The notes below the pieces were generated by a model. That model had not been told where the DNA came from. It worked only from the letters and a program-made list of their open reading frames with translations, and did not search any database. A stretch of DNA of 34,067 bases, taken from positions 1 to 34,067 of the forward strand of contig JAICFW010000131.1 in the NCBI GenBank assembly GCA_025923455.1, written 5' to 3'. This DNA is from Nitrososphaeraceae archaeon (GTDB lineage: Archaea; Thermoproteota; Nitrososphaeria; Nitrososphaerales; Nitrososphaeraceae). Position 1 is the stretch's first letter; every line of letters begins with the position of its first letter. The position numbers and the translations under genes are program-made. This document shows, one piece after another, positions 19,234 to 28,990 of this stretch.

Positions 19234-21792
19234 ATGGATAATGGCGTGAAAGTCTTTATTTCTCATTCAAAAGAAGACAATCCACTAGTCAGTAAAATAA
19301 TTTCCGTTTTCAAAAAATATGATGTTGAATATTGGGTAGATTTTGAGCAAATTAAGGACGGTGTGATAATGAATAAACAAATTAACGAATGTCTGGAGGA
19401 CTCTTCTCTTTTCCTTCTTATTTGGTCAAAAAATGCTAAGAAATCGAGCTGGGTTCAAGCTGAAATTGCTGCATTAGGCGATCCTCAAGATCCATTAATA
19501 AAAAAAATAATCATATTCGTAATAGATAACACTAGATTACCCTATCCCATTTCTGGTCTTAAGTATAGACCCAAAATCAACAATTACAATGTAGAACTTG
19601 AGATTAAGATGATTATAAGAGAACATGGAAGCTTTCAATCACAAATCATCCTTTTTAAAGAGGACGTTCGTAATGACTATGAAAACCACAGTTATGATGA
19701 CCAATTTAAACCTGTAATAAGGGAATTTAAGAAATTTGATGGATATCATTTGTATGTTCCCCAATCTTTCGATTTCCTAAAAAATTTTTCATCAGATTTA
19801 TCAATGCCAATAGTAGATTCTGCTGAACTAGACAACATAGTTCAATATGTAGAAGAAAAATTAAATCTCGCCAGAAAAAATATAGCTGAATACTTAGCTG
19901 ACTTTACTATTGATGATATTTATAATTGGGTAACAAAAGCTCATGAGAAAATAGACGAAAAAGTAAAAACTAGATTAGAAGAGAAACAGAATCTTATATT
20001 GATCCTTGGCGATTATGGTTCAGGAAAATCCGGTTTATGTCAACACCAGATGTATAGGTTGTGCGAAGAACCAGATAGCAATACAATTCCATTATTCATA
20101 CCATTAGGGAGCTTTAAGAGTTACCATAAAGAGGAAAACGATAATCTGTTTGAGGAATTTTGTGAATATATAAAAAAGGAATATTTGTTTAATATAACAC
20201 ATTTAGACCTATTAGAGCTCATGAAAAAATACAGGATTGTTATAATAATTGATGCACTAGACGAATTAACTCACAGATTGGATCCTGCGACAGCTCAGGC
20301 TCATCTCGAGTATATGTTAAAGTTATCTGCCATTGTCCCAATCATTTTAACATGTAGACATACTTACTATTCCGGAGGAATTTCTAAATCACTGGTCTTT
20401 CATCCAAATGCAGTGAGAATTTTGGATTTCGACGGCAAGCAAATAGAACATTTTCTTGGTCTAAAGTTCTCTGGACAAAATATAAAAATCGATAATATTA
20501 AGCTAAAAATAAACTCTGATGCGGTACTCAAATCAATTGTAAAAAAACCTCTGTTTCTTAATATTTTTTGTGATAAGTTTGAAATTATGCAAAAGCTCGC
20601 ATTCATTAATGAAGCAGTACTTTTTAGAACATTAACGAGTGGTTGGCTAGAACATGAGTCTAAAAAACCAGTTCAGATAGTTGATCCAGAAGTCAAGAGA
20701 AAGGATATTAATCAAAGGTGTTCTGAAAGGTTGGCAATAATAGAATATACTAGCAACAATCCCGTTACAACTAATAAAATCAGGAATATTATTGAAGATG
20801 AATTTGAGTTTGATGCTTCAAATATTGAGACCGAATTTGATTCTTATATAAGATACGCTAGAGATTCTACCTTTCTTACCGTAGAGGAATTGGATTCTTT
20901 TAGATTTTTATTAAAACCATTTCTTGAATTTTTTGTGGCTTCAAGAATTGTAAGAGATATAAGAGAATATCCTACTAAAGGTACGGTTGATAACATTTTA
21001 CTATCACTTACACCCGAAATTTTTCAGTTCATTAAATCTATCATAGATCTTGATTGGATAATTAAACATCAAGCACTGAGTCTGATTCCAAGTATTGATA
21101 ACGCAAACGTGCGAAAATATTTGGATTGGTCAAATAACCTGATCAAAATAGTAGAACAATTTAGAAATAAAAAGAAAACAAACATTAAAAATGTTATCAG
21201 ATTACTGCATATGACTAATAGTCTGTCTCTAAAAGTTAATCTTAGCAATTTGAATCTAGATGAACTGAATGATAGAAGTTTGAATTTGAATGAAGCAAAC
21301 TTAGAAGGTACCTCATTAGTAAACGCAAAATTAAATGGTGTTAATTTTGTAAAGGCAAATCTTAAAGGTGCCAAATTGAATAAGGCGGAACTTATGGGGG
21401 CGAATTTTTCAGAAGCAAAATTAAATGGTGCTAATCTTACTCTTGCCCAATGTCAGAGGACAAATTTCACTGGAGCAAGAATGACTAATGTAACGTGTCA
21501 AGAAACAGATTTTAGTACAGCAAACCTGAGCGGAAGTGATTTTAACGGCTCATCTATCTATGATAGCAGGTTCATTGAAGCTAATATTGTGGCGGCAGAT
21601 TTTACCGGTGCTATCATCTCTAACAATAGCTTTCGCTCTGCTAATTTGAGTCGAGCAGAGTTTGCGGATAATAGATTCGGTGCTAATGACGGATTTGATT
21701 CTGCCAACCTCACTGATACAAAATTTGTAAGATTTAATCGTCTTCCGTTGCAACGAATTGAATTAACCAAGAGGGGAGCTATAATCTCTTAA
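19234..21792 (+). CDS. TIR-NACHT-pentapeptide-repeat protein (NLR/STAND-like putative antiphage effector)
   Basis: N-terminal TIR (VKVFISHSKEDNPLVSKI…LFLLIWSKNAKKSSWVQAEI), Walker A GDYGSGKS (aa 259-266), Walker B IVIIIDALDEL (aa 335-345), C-terminal A(N/K)LxG-type pentapeptide repeats. Confidence 0.9.
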   Translation: MDNGVKVFISHSKEDNPLVSKIISVFKKYDVEYWVDFEQIKDGVIMNKQINECLEDSSLFLLIWSKNAKKSSWVQAEIAALGDPQDPLIKKIIIFVIDNTRLPYPISGLKYRPKINNYNVELEIKMIIREHGSFQSQIILFKEDVRNDYENHSYDDQFKPVIREFKKFDGYHLYVPQSFDFLKNFSSDLSMPIVDSAELDNIVQYVEEKLNLARKNIAEYLADFTIDDIYNWVTKAHEKIDEKVKTRLEEKQNLILILGDYGSGKSGLCQHQMYRLCEEPDSNTIPLFIPLGSFKSYHKEENDNLFEEFCEYIKKEYLFNITHLDLLELMKKYRIVIIIDALDELTHRLDPATAQAHLEYMLKLSAIVPIILTCRHTYYSGGISKSLVFHPNAVRILDFDGKQIEHFLGLKFSGQNIKIDNIKLKINSDAVLKSIVKKPLFLNIFCDKFEIMQKLAFINEAVLFRTLTSGWLEHESKKPVQIVDPEVKRKDINQRCSERLAIIEYTSNNPVTTNKIRNIIEDEFEFDASNIETEFDSYIRYARDSTFLTVEELDSFRFLLKPFLEFFVASRIVRDIREYPTKGTVDNILLSLTPEIFQFIKSIIDLDWIIKHQALSLIPSIDNANVRKYLDWSNNLIKIVEQFRNKKKTNIKNVIRLLHMTNSLSLKVNLSNLNLDELNDRSLNLNEANLEGTSLVNAKLNGVNFVKANLKGAKLNKAELMGANFSEAKLNGANLTLAQCQRTNFTGARMTNVTCQETDFSTANLSGSDFNGSSIYDSRFIEANIVAADFTGAIISNNSFRSANLSRAEFADNRFGANDGFDSANLTDTKFVRFNRLPLQRIELTKRGAIIS

Positions 21793-21966
21793 TTCACAAA
21801 CATGCGAAACAATAAGCCTCGGAATTGAAATACCATTATTTCAAGGATACATGTCTGGATATGCTCTTTCACTTTGTCCCCTGTTTTATGTCGCAAGTTT
21901 TATCTTGTACTAAGTGCCTTCTGTGTGTGATATGCAGTCTCATAAAAAAGGAACACGAACCGAGGC

Positions 21967-21986
21967 TTCAAATCCCGGTCGGAGCA
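21967..21986 (+). repeat. attR core (duplicated tRNA-Glu 3' end)
   Basis: TTCAAATCCCGGTCGGAGCA identical to 10007..10026. Confidence 0.87.
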
Positions 21987-22129
21987 CTAATACTACAAGA
22001 TTCTGCAGTCCGGTAAAATCTCTTCATCTATACTTGATTTTATTCAAGAGTTATAGGGGGACTACCATTGTCATCATTATCTTGTAGCAGACAATATTCA
22101 TTGAAGAAAAATATTATCCTTGCTTATAG

Positions 22130-22339
22130 TTAGAAATACGACATCAATAGGCCTGACAATGATTTTGAGTTATCTGTTGTTTTCCTGACAATAAGTGAAT
22201 GACCTTCTCTAATATGAAAATAGTAGTGGAGTTTCGATAATTCATCAATGCTGGCTTCGGAGAAAAAGTCTTCATTATATCTAGCCAAAATTATCTTGCA
22301 ATCTTGACAGTAGATCTCTTTGAAGGGCACTCTCTGCAT
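22130..22339 (-). CDS. Small hypothetical protein
   Basis: ORF with CQDC motif and REGH; no family recognised. Confidence 0.45.
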   Translation of the reverse strand: MQRVPFKEIYCQDCKIILARYNEDFFSEASIDELSKLHYYFHIREGHSLIVRKTTDNSKSLSGLLMSYF

Positions 22340-22369
22340 TTAACATTTTCCTGGCTTGTTTATTAACTA

Positions 22370-22963
22370 TTATCTTTCCTGGAGAGTTAAACTTGTCTCC
22401 TGTTTCTTGTTCTGATTAAATTTCATATTCGTGAGCTTATAATAGATAACTTCACCACGTCTTTCAACCACAGCAGCAATCGCATTTTTTCCCATTGTTT
22501 CAATTTCACGTACATTTTTTGAAAGCTCTCCGACCTTCACATTAATGCCTTCATTAATGCAAAACACTACGAATTTTGCACGTTTCTTTTCATAGCCTCC
22601 TCTTTCGTAAACCCTAAAATCAGCACCAAATCCAAATCCTTCTTTTACAACATATCCCCTACTTCTTAAGTCCCTATAGACAAGAAATTTAGTAACTATT
22701 TCCTTATCATATTTTAAAGCCTGTTTTAGCAAACCGCCAAAGTTATCTATACTACCGTTCGTAATGATCAGTTTGTTGAGGTAAATGAGGTAAAGTGCTT
22801 CGTATGTTTCAAGAAAATAATCGTTGTCTTCTTTATCTCCATATCCTTTGGTTCGAAGCTGATCTTGAGATCTTGTATCAATTATCTTTATCAAAGATTT
22901 TTTGGTCAGGAATCCCTCAATGATGTTTTGGAATTCACTGTTTTGATCTGCTTCTGAAGACAT
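22370..22963 (-). CDS. tRNA-intron endonuclease family protein
   Basis: VYRDLRSRGYVVKEGFGFGADFRVYERG…KFVVFCINEGINVKVGELSKNVREIETMGKNAIAAVVERRGEVIYYKL. Confidence 0.85.
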   Translation of the reverse strand: MSSEADQNSEFQNIIEGFLTKKSLIKIIDTRSQDQLRTKGYGDKEDNDYFLETYEALYLIYLNKLIITNGSIDNFGGLLKQALKYDKEIVTKFLVYRDLRSRGYVVKEGFGFGADFRVYERGGYEKKRAKFVVFCINEGINVKVGELSKNVREIETMGKNAIAAVVERRGEVIYYKLTNMKFNQNKKQETSLTLQER

Positions 22964-23017
22964 AACGATTAAATCACTCTGAAAGGGGGATTTAAGTATT
23001 AAAACAAGTGATGATTT

Positions 23018-23524
23018 GTGAAAGGCGTTAATTACCGAGAAACAAAGGGAATGCCGTATGTTAGGAGAGAATATATTTCTGGAAAACCTCAGCTAAAAAT
23101 TGCAAGGTTTTCATCAGGCCAATCAAAAGAAGATTATGATTATAAACTTGAACTAATTGTTAGCGAAAAAATGCAAATCAGGCACAATGCGCTGGAAGCT
23201 GCAAGGCTTGCGGCAAACAAGTCAATGGCTCAAGCCGGTGATTTGAGTTTCTTTTCTAGGCTTACAGTTTATCCTCATCTAGTCTTACGTGAAAATAAGA
23301 TGATTGCAACTGCTGGAGCGGACAGATTACAGGAAGGAATGAGGAGAGCTTTTGGTAAGGCTACTGGTCTTGCTGCAAGGGTAAAGCCAGAACAATCAAT
23401 ATTTGAAGCATTTGTTTCAAAAGAAAATTTAGAGCTTGCTAAACGCGGTTTTAAGGTTGCATCAAGCAAATTAGGCTGTCCAACAAGTGTTAGAATAACT
23501 GAATTAAGCAGTAAATCTACCTAG
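23018..23524 (+). CDS. rpl10e: 50S ribosomal protein L10e/uL16
   Basis: Diagnostic KIARFSSGQ…, QIRHNALEAARLAANKSM…, GADRLQEGMRRAFGKATGLAARV. Confidence 0.92.
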   Translation: MKGVNYRETKGMPYVRREYISGKPQLKIARFSSGQSKEDYDYKLELIVSEKMQIRHNALEAARLAANKSMAQAGDLSFFSRLTVYPHLVLRENKMIATAGADRLQEGMRRAFGKATGLAARVKPEQSIFEAFVSKENLELAKRGFKVASSKLGCPTSVRITELSSKST

Positions 23525-23694
23525 AATAAGTAGTACTCAAATTTGCTCGATATCATTGAATCCACTCCTGCGCAAATGTAAAGCCAATTAGTGGTAGAGT
23601 TCCTGACTTTGGTAAATGTTTTGAGATGAAATCCTGTGTGATTTGCACACTTCAATAGGGAAAAGCAATTATATCCTTTAGGACAAGAAGTAAT

Positions 23695-24033
23695 ATGGCA
23701 AGTATGAAAAAAGACTTTGTTGTTGCACGCATAGAAGCTGCACAGGATGGAAGTCCTTACGTATTCGTTGGGTTTAGTGATCCTAATGATTACAAAACTG
23801 ACAAACCAATGAATCCATTTGGCTCAAACGTTATGGCATTTTCGTCTCCAGAAGACATGATGAAGAACCTTCCAAAGGCAATGGGAAATATTTCAAGAAT
23901 GATGACTGGTGGAGGTGCTAGTGATTCTCCAACATTCAAGGTGAGCGTGAGGGAGTATGAAGATATAGGAATCAGAGTGGGAGACAGAGTCACAATTGAA
24001 ATCCGAAAATCAGATAATAATCTTTACACATAG
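23695..24033 (+). CDS. Conserved archaeal hypothetical protein
   Basis: Good ORF with start ATGGCAAGTATG; no named family recognised. Confidence 0.6.
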   Translation: MASMKKDFVVARIEAAQDGSPYVFVGFSDPNDYKTDKPMNPFGSNVMAFSSPEDMMKNLPKAMGNISRMMTGGGASDSPTFKVSVREYEDIGIRVGDRVTIEIRKSDNNLYT

Positions 24034-24118
24034 ACAAATATAGTATGATAATTTAGCAGGTTTTGATAGTAGGGAAAAGTTTATCCTACTATCATATAAA
24101 ATCCTTAGTTGTAAATAG

Positions 24119-25306
24119 TTGCTTCGATCTATATCAGACCTTGATGATATTCAATATTATGGAAAGAAAGTTCTGGTAAGAGTTGACTTTAACGTAACGG
24201 TTAGCGACGGAGCAGTCACTGAAGATTATAGAATAAGAAGTGCAATTCCAACGATTGAGTATCTTGTGAAAAGAGGGGCCAAAGTAATATTGGCTTCTCA
24301 TTTAGGTAGACCTACATTACGTGATAATAATAATTCTCTTGCTCCCGTAGCGATAAGATTGAAAGAAATACTCAATCGAAAGGTTGACTTTGTCCAAGAT
24401 TGCATAGGGACCCAAGTAAATAGCAAGATAGAGAAACTTGACCTTGGGAACATATTGTTATTGGAGAACTTGAGATATTATGCTGAAGAGCAGAATAATG
24501 ACCCCGAGTTTTCAAAATCTATATCCTCCTTGGCCGATATATACGTAAATGATGCTTTTAGCACCTCTCATAGAAAACATTCGTCTACATATGGAGCTGT
24601 AAGGAATTTCGACATCCGCTTAGCAGGGTTTAGTCTAAAAAAAGAGATAGAATATCTTTCCATGATAAGATATAATCCAAGAAAGCCATTTACCTTGGTA
24701 GTAGGCGGTTCCAAGATTAAGGATAAAATCGGTGCCTTAGAAAATTTACTCCCAAAGGCAGACAAATTACTGGTAGGAGGAGGCGCAGCTTATACATTTC
24801 TTAAGGCGAAGGGATTTAACATTGGTAATTCGTTATTTGATGAGGAACATTTTGATTGGGTAAAGAACGCACTTTCTTCTTATGGTGAGAAGATATTACT
24901 TCCAGTAGATCATGTTGTTTCTTCTGAGGAGAACTCATATTCTACTGTAACTGGCGATATACCAAATGGAATGAGTGGGTTTGATATTGGCATTGAGACT
25001 TCTAGGATTTATTCTTCAGAAATAGGGGGAAATGGCTTTGGTACTATTTTTTGGAATGGACCTATGGGGATGTTTGAAGTAGGACAATTTGCAAACGGAA
25101 CTATGAATGTAGCCAGAAGTATGGCCCTAGCATTTTGGAGAGGAGCGATGACGCTTGTTGGTGGCGGAGACACAATTGCAGCCCTGAAAAAATCAGGAGT
25201 ATCAGAAAGTGAAGTAACTCATCTATCTACTGGAGGTGGGGCGACATTGAGATTTTTGGCAGGCGATAAAATGCCTGGGATTGAAGCTCTTGAACAGGTA
25301 AATTAG
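24119..25306 (+). CDS. pgk: Phosphoglycerate kinase
   Basis: KKVLVRVDFNV, ASHLGRP, VNDAFSTSHRKHSS, GGGDTIAAL, STGGGATLRFLAG. Confidence 0.95.
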   Translation: MLRSISDLDDIQYYGKKVLVRVDFNVTVSDGAVTEDYRIRSAIPTIEYLVKRGAKVILASHLGRPTLRDNNNSLAPVAIRLKEILNRKVDFVQDCIGTQVNSKIEKLDLGNILLLENLRYYAEEQNNDPEFSKSISSLADIYVNDAFSTSHRKHSSTYGAVRNFDIRLAGFSLKKEIEYLSMIRYNPRKPFTLVVGGSKIKDKIGALENLLPKADKLLVGGGAAYTFLKAKGFNIGNSLFDEEHFDWVKNALSSYGEKILLPVDHVVSSEENSYSTVTGDIPNGMSGFDIGIETSRIYSSEIGGNGFGTIFWNGPMGMFEVGQFANGTMNVARSMALAFWRGAMTLVGGGDTIAALKKSGVSESEVTHLSTGGGATLRFLAGDKMPGIEALEQVN

Positions 25307-25307
25307 G

Positions 25308-26897
25308 TTAAGAAATATGTAATTTTATTGAATCCAGGTATGATACTTCATTATTTTCTGCCCCAATCATTATAGTATAATCGCCTATTGCAAGATCATT
25401 TGAAGGAGTAACTAAAAATGTAATATTCTTTGTCTCGCCTGAATTCATTGAAAAGGATTCCTGGCTAAATGAAGATGTTGAATTGCCAAAGCTTCCAGTT
25501 TTAGTGAACGTTGATGATGCTATCATCTTGATATTGACTTTATCGATGGCTGAAATAATAAGAGGGATTTCAATAGTCTCACCTTTCTTTGCAGCAAACT
25601 CCGTAGAGCTAGTATCTACAACAAATGGGAGAGATTTTGAACCATTTAACATGCCTAATTTATTTTCTGTCCATTCTGAGAACCATATTTGGTTATTTTT
25701 TCCTATCGAAAACTGAAGAGTATTAGAAATCCCCGGAGGCATGAATTTATTTTGCGTAGGTATCCTATATTCAACAAGTGTCCCATCTGTATTATTGAAT
25801 CTTGCAAGCTTGTTACCAACATGTTCGTTGAACCATAAATTTCCTGCTAGATCCATCTTTATCCAGTAGGGTAGTGTATCACCGGAAACATTTGGATCAT
25901 TAGCGGAGCTGATGAGGAGTGGTGGTGTACTATATTCAGTAACTTTGCCATCTGTTGAATTTACCATGAAAAATATACTAGTTCCATGATCGGTAACCCA
26001 AGGATTTCCCTTTTCATCAATAGCGATACCTACTGGTGAATTAAGGTGTGGTGGTAGCTCATAGGTTGTAAATGTTCTTGAAGCCATATCAAATTTGAAC
26101 AACTGACCTTTAGCAGCAAACGCAAGTACCGAAATCCAGAGGACATTACGATCCTCGTCTATTTCGATTGAACCAGTGCTGACAAGATCCGGATCTATTC
26201 CTTTGAATGAAGATAATGGCAGAGAAATATTTGATATACCTTCAGACGAATTGTTTTTCAGATCTGATACATTTGCAAACCAAAGGGATTTTGACCGAAT
26301 TCCGGCAAAATAAATATCATCTTCGTTGAATACTATTGAAACAGGATAAATAGTTCCAAATGCTGAAGGACGTTCAGGGATAGGAAAGAAGCTAAAATTA
26401 TTGCTAACAGGTTCAAATCTCCAAATTGCATTTTGTTTTTCATCAGTAAACCAGATGCTTCCTTTAGAGTCCGATTTTATGTCCCATGTTTGTGAAATAT
26501 CAGTCGGTCTTGATCGACTATCCCAGACAGGGATTGAAAATGACTGAATATTTTTATCCATGGTATTTAATTTGCCAAGATGACCCAACTTGGTTGAAAT
26601 ATACCATATTGAATCATTTTCTGCCAGGATACCAAGAGGCATTTCGCATTTCTGAGGAAGTAAATATTCTGTGACAAAAGAGTTGCTATTTTGTGTAGAA
26701 TTCATTCCACAAAATTGCATTTGAAATTGTAAGATCGCTTGGTCTCTGGAAGTACTCTGCAATTGAGGGAATTGGTCTGATTGCGCCAAAGTAATATTAT
26801 GTTTGCCCGGGTTAAAACCCACTACTAAGAGAATTATTGTGGCCGAGAGTATCAAAAAGAGTAACCTTGATCTTGTAAAAGTTTGAATACTGAACAT
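25308..26897 (-). CDS. Secreted virginiamycin B lyase-like (Vgb/NHL-type) beta-propeller protein
   Basis: Repeated (S/N)xWFTD / GNxWFNEHxGNKLARF blades; signal peptide. Confidence 0.75.
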   Translation of the reverse strand: MFSIQTFTRSRLLFLILSATIILLVVGFNPGKHNITLAQSDQFPQLQSTSRDQAILQFQMQFCGMNSTQNSNSFVTEYLLPQKCEMPLGILAENDSIWYISTKLGHLGKLNTMDKNIQSFSIPVWDSRSRPTDISQTWDIKSDSKGSIWFTDEKQNAIWRFEPVSNNFSFFPIPERPSAFGTIYPVSIVFNEDDIYFAGIRSKSLWFANVSDLKNNSSEGISNISLPLSSFKGIDPDLVSTGSIEIDEDRNVLWISVLAFAAKGQLFKFDMASRTFTTYELPPHLNSPVGIAIDEKGNPWVTDHGTSIFFMVNSTDGKVTEYSTPPLLISSANDPNVSGDTLPYWIKMDLAGNLWFNEHVGNKLARFNNTDGTLVEYRIPTQNKFMPPGISNTLQFSIGKNNQIWFSEWTENKLGMLNGSKSLPFVVDTSSTEFAAKKGETIEIPLIISAIDKVNIKMIASSTFTKTGSFGNSTSSFSQESFSMNSGETKNITFLVTPSNDLAIGDYTIMIGAENNEVSYLDSIKLHIS

Positions 26898-26991
26898 GCT
26901 TTAGCGATTTGAAATGTTAATAGATCTAATAAGAGTTTTTTTATTTCCTACCCGTGTACCATTTAAATATTAAACTTAATTTTTCATTAAC

Positions 26992-27411
26992 ATGAAGTCA
27001 ACTACGAAATATTTGACTTTTCGCACGGAAAAGAAATTCAAATTGGTAAACATAACTTCAGAGATAGAAAAAATTGTGTGTGAATCAGAGGTCAGTGAAG
27101 GCATTTGTCTGGTCAATTCTATGCATATAACGTCGAGTATTTTTGTTAATGATAATGAAGTAGGCTTGCATCAGGATTTTGAGAAGTGGCTTGAGAATCT
27201 AGCACCACATTTACCCACAAAACAATATTCGCATAATGATACTGGAGAAGATAACGCCGATGCTCATTTAAAGCGTCAAATAATGGGTCGTGAGACAGTG
27301 GTAGCCATCACTAAGGGTAAACTTGATTTTGGACCGTGGGAACAAATTTTTTATGGAGAATTTGATGGTTGTCGCAACAAGAAAGTCCTCGTCAAGGTGA
27401 TAGGAGTGTAA
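26992..27411 (+). CDS. YjbQ/UPF0047 family protein (secondary thiamine-phosphate synthase)
   Basis: [60 protein letters not shown]. Confidence 0.9.
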   Translation: MKSTTKYLTFRTEKKFKLVNITSEIEKIVCESEVSEGICLVNSMHITSSIFVNDNEVGLHQDFEKWLENLAPHLPTKQYSHNDTGEDNADAHLKRQIMGRETVVAITKGKLDFGPWEQIFYGEFDGCRNKKVLVKVIGV

Positions 27412-27525
27412 AAATATACATCACAAGAACACGCCTGATGAATTAGAGCTGATCGATTATTGCGAATAGTGAGTCCTCGGTGCAGAGTCGATTGATTTAT
27501 TAGATCAACGCTGGTTTTCGTATTT

Positions 27526-28914
27526 ATGGAACCGTATCGTCTTGATAAGGATTCTCTAGGTGAGGTTAAAGTTCCATCTAATGCTTACTATGGACCATTT
27601 TCCGTTAGAGCTTCGAACCAATACAAAGTAACTGGTCAGAAACCTCATGTGAACATGATAAAGGCATTTGCTATGATAAAACGTTCTGCGGCACTGGCAA
27701 ACAGAGATTTGAAGACGCTCCCAGTGGAAAAGTCAGATGCAATAGTAAAGGCTTGTGATGATATATTGTCGGGACAATTGCATGATCAAATCATAGTTGA
27801 TACTATCAATTCAGGTGCAGGAACTGCATTTAATATGAATATGAATGAAGTAATTGCAAACAAAGCTCTTGAAATTAGTGATCATAGTATTGGCGATTAC
27901 TCATTCATAAGTCCTAACGATGATGTAAATATGTCACAGTCTAGTAACGATACTTTTCCTACTGCAATGCATGTTGCGTTATTAATGAATATGAAAGGAG
28001 TTGTAGAGTCGCTTAATACACTCATACTGTCGCTTGAAAAAAAGGCTCAGGAATTCAGAGAAGTTATGAAAATTGGTCGAACTCACTTGATGGATGCAAT
28101 ACCAGTTACACTGGGCGCTGAGTTTGATGTATATGCTTTTTCACTAAAAAGGGGTCTGAGTAAGATTGAGGATGCATGTGCCGACCTAGAATATGTGGGA
28201 CTTGGTGGTACAGCAGTTGGTACGGGGGCTAATACACCAACAGGATATGATAAACTAGTGGTCAAATATCTCTCCCAGATCTCTGAATTAAATTTAAAGC
28301 CGTCACAAAACTATTTCTTCTCTTTGCAAAGCAAATTTGAGACAACGATGTGTTCTTCTACCCTAAGAAATATCGCAATCGAGTTAATAAAAATGTCAAA
28401 TGATATCAGGTTGATGGCGTCAGGGCCTACTGCGGGACTATCAGAAATTACAATCCCTGCCGTACATGCCGGATCGTCGATAATGCCTGGTAAAGTAAAT
28501 CCTTCACTGTCTGAATGCCTTAACATGATTTGTTTTATTATCGTAGGAAATGATGTCTCCATTGCTATGGCTGCGCAGGCAGGTCAATTTGAGCTAAATG
28601 TAATGTTACCAGGCATGATAAAAAACATATTAGAATCGACTGATATGTTAAAAAATTTTCTGCCAATTTACTCGCATAATATGATATATGGACTAAAAGC
28701 AAATGAGCAGAAACTTGAGTCATTTGTGGAAAAGAGTCCAATTCTAGTAACTCTGCTCAATCCCCACATAGGATACCTTAAAGCATCAGAGATATACAAG
28801 GAGTCAATGGCCACCAATAAAAGCATTAGAGAATTGATACTTGAAAAGGGACTAATGACAAAAGAAGAATTAGACAGTGCTCTCTCGAAGAAAAATATTC
28901 TAGGTTCAAAATAA
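27526..28914 (+). CDS. Class II fumarate hydratase / aspartate ammonia-lyase family
   Basis: MSQSSNDTFPTAMH, GSSIMPGKVNPSLSE signature; substrate not determined from sequence. Confidence 0.88.
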   Translation: MEPYRLDKDSLGEVKVPSNAYYGPFSVRASNQYKVTGQKPHVNMIKAFAMIKRSAALANRDLKTLPVEKSDAIVKACDDILSGQLHDQIIVDTINSGAGTAFNMNMNEVIANKALEISDHSIGDYSFISPNDDVNMSQSSNDTFPTAMHVALLMNMKGVVESLNTLILSLEKKAQEFREVMKIGRTHLMDAIPVTLGAEFDVYAFSLKRGLSKIEDACADLEYVGLGGTAVGTGANTPTGYDKLVVKYLSQISELNLKPSQNYFFSLQSKFETTMCSSTLRNIAIELIKMSNDIRLMASGPTAGLSEITIPAVHAGSSIMPGKVNPSLSECLNMICFIIVGNDVSIAMAAQAGQFELNVMLPGMIKNILESTDMLKNFLPIYSHNMIYGLKANEQKLESFVEKSPILVTLLNPHIGYLKASEIYKESMATNKSIRELILEKGLMTKEELDSALSKKNILGSK

Positions 28915-28990
28915 TTTGAATTTCAAATAGATGTGAGTGTTTTGAAACTATGTGAAATGACAGCCCATATTATAACATAGTGGAACGAAG

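Larger units (their letters stand above)
10007..21986. mobile_element. tRNA-Glu-integrated genomic island (about 11.96 kb), apparently decayed at its left end
   Basis: 20-bp perfect direct repeat TTCAAATCCCGGTCGGAGCA at both ends, one copy being the tRNA 3' end; integrase fragment just inside; accessory cargo. Confidence 0.87.

Noticed and set aside
21069-21374. Antisense ORFs under the pentapeptide-repeat region (also 21550..21753, 21558..21770)
   Set aside because: Shadow ORFs of a well-supported CDS; no independent protein features
27421-27525. C/D box sRNA-like stretch (TGATGA…CTGA)
   Set aside because: Box spacing (about 7 nt) too short for a guide and no convincing C'/D boxes
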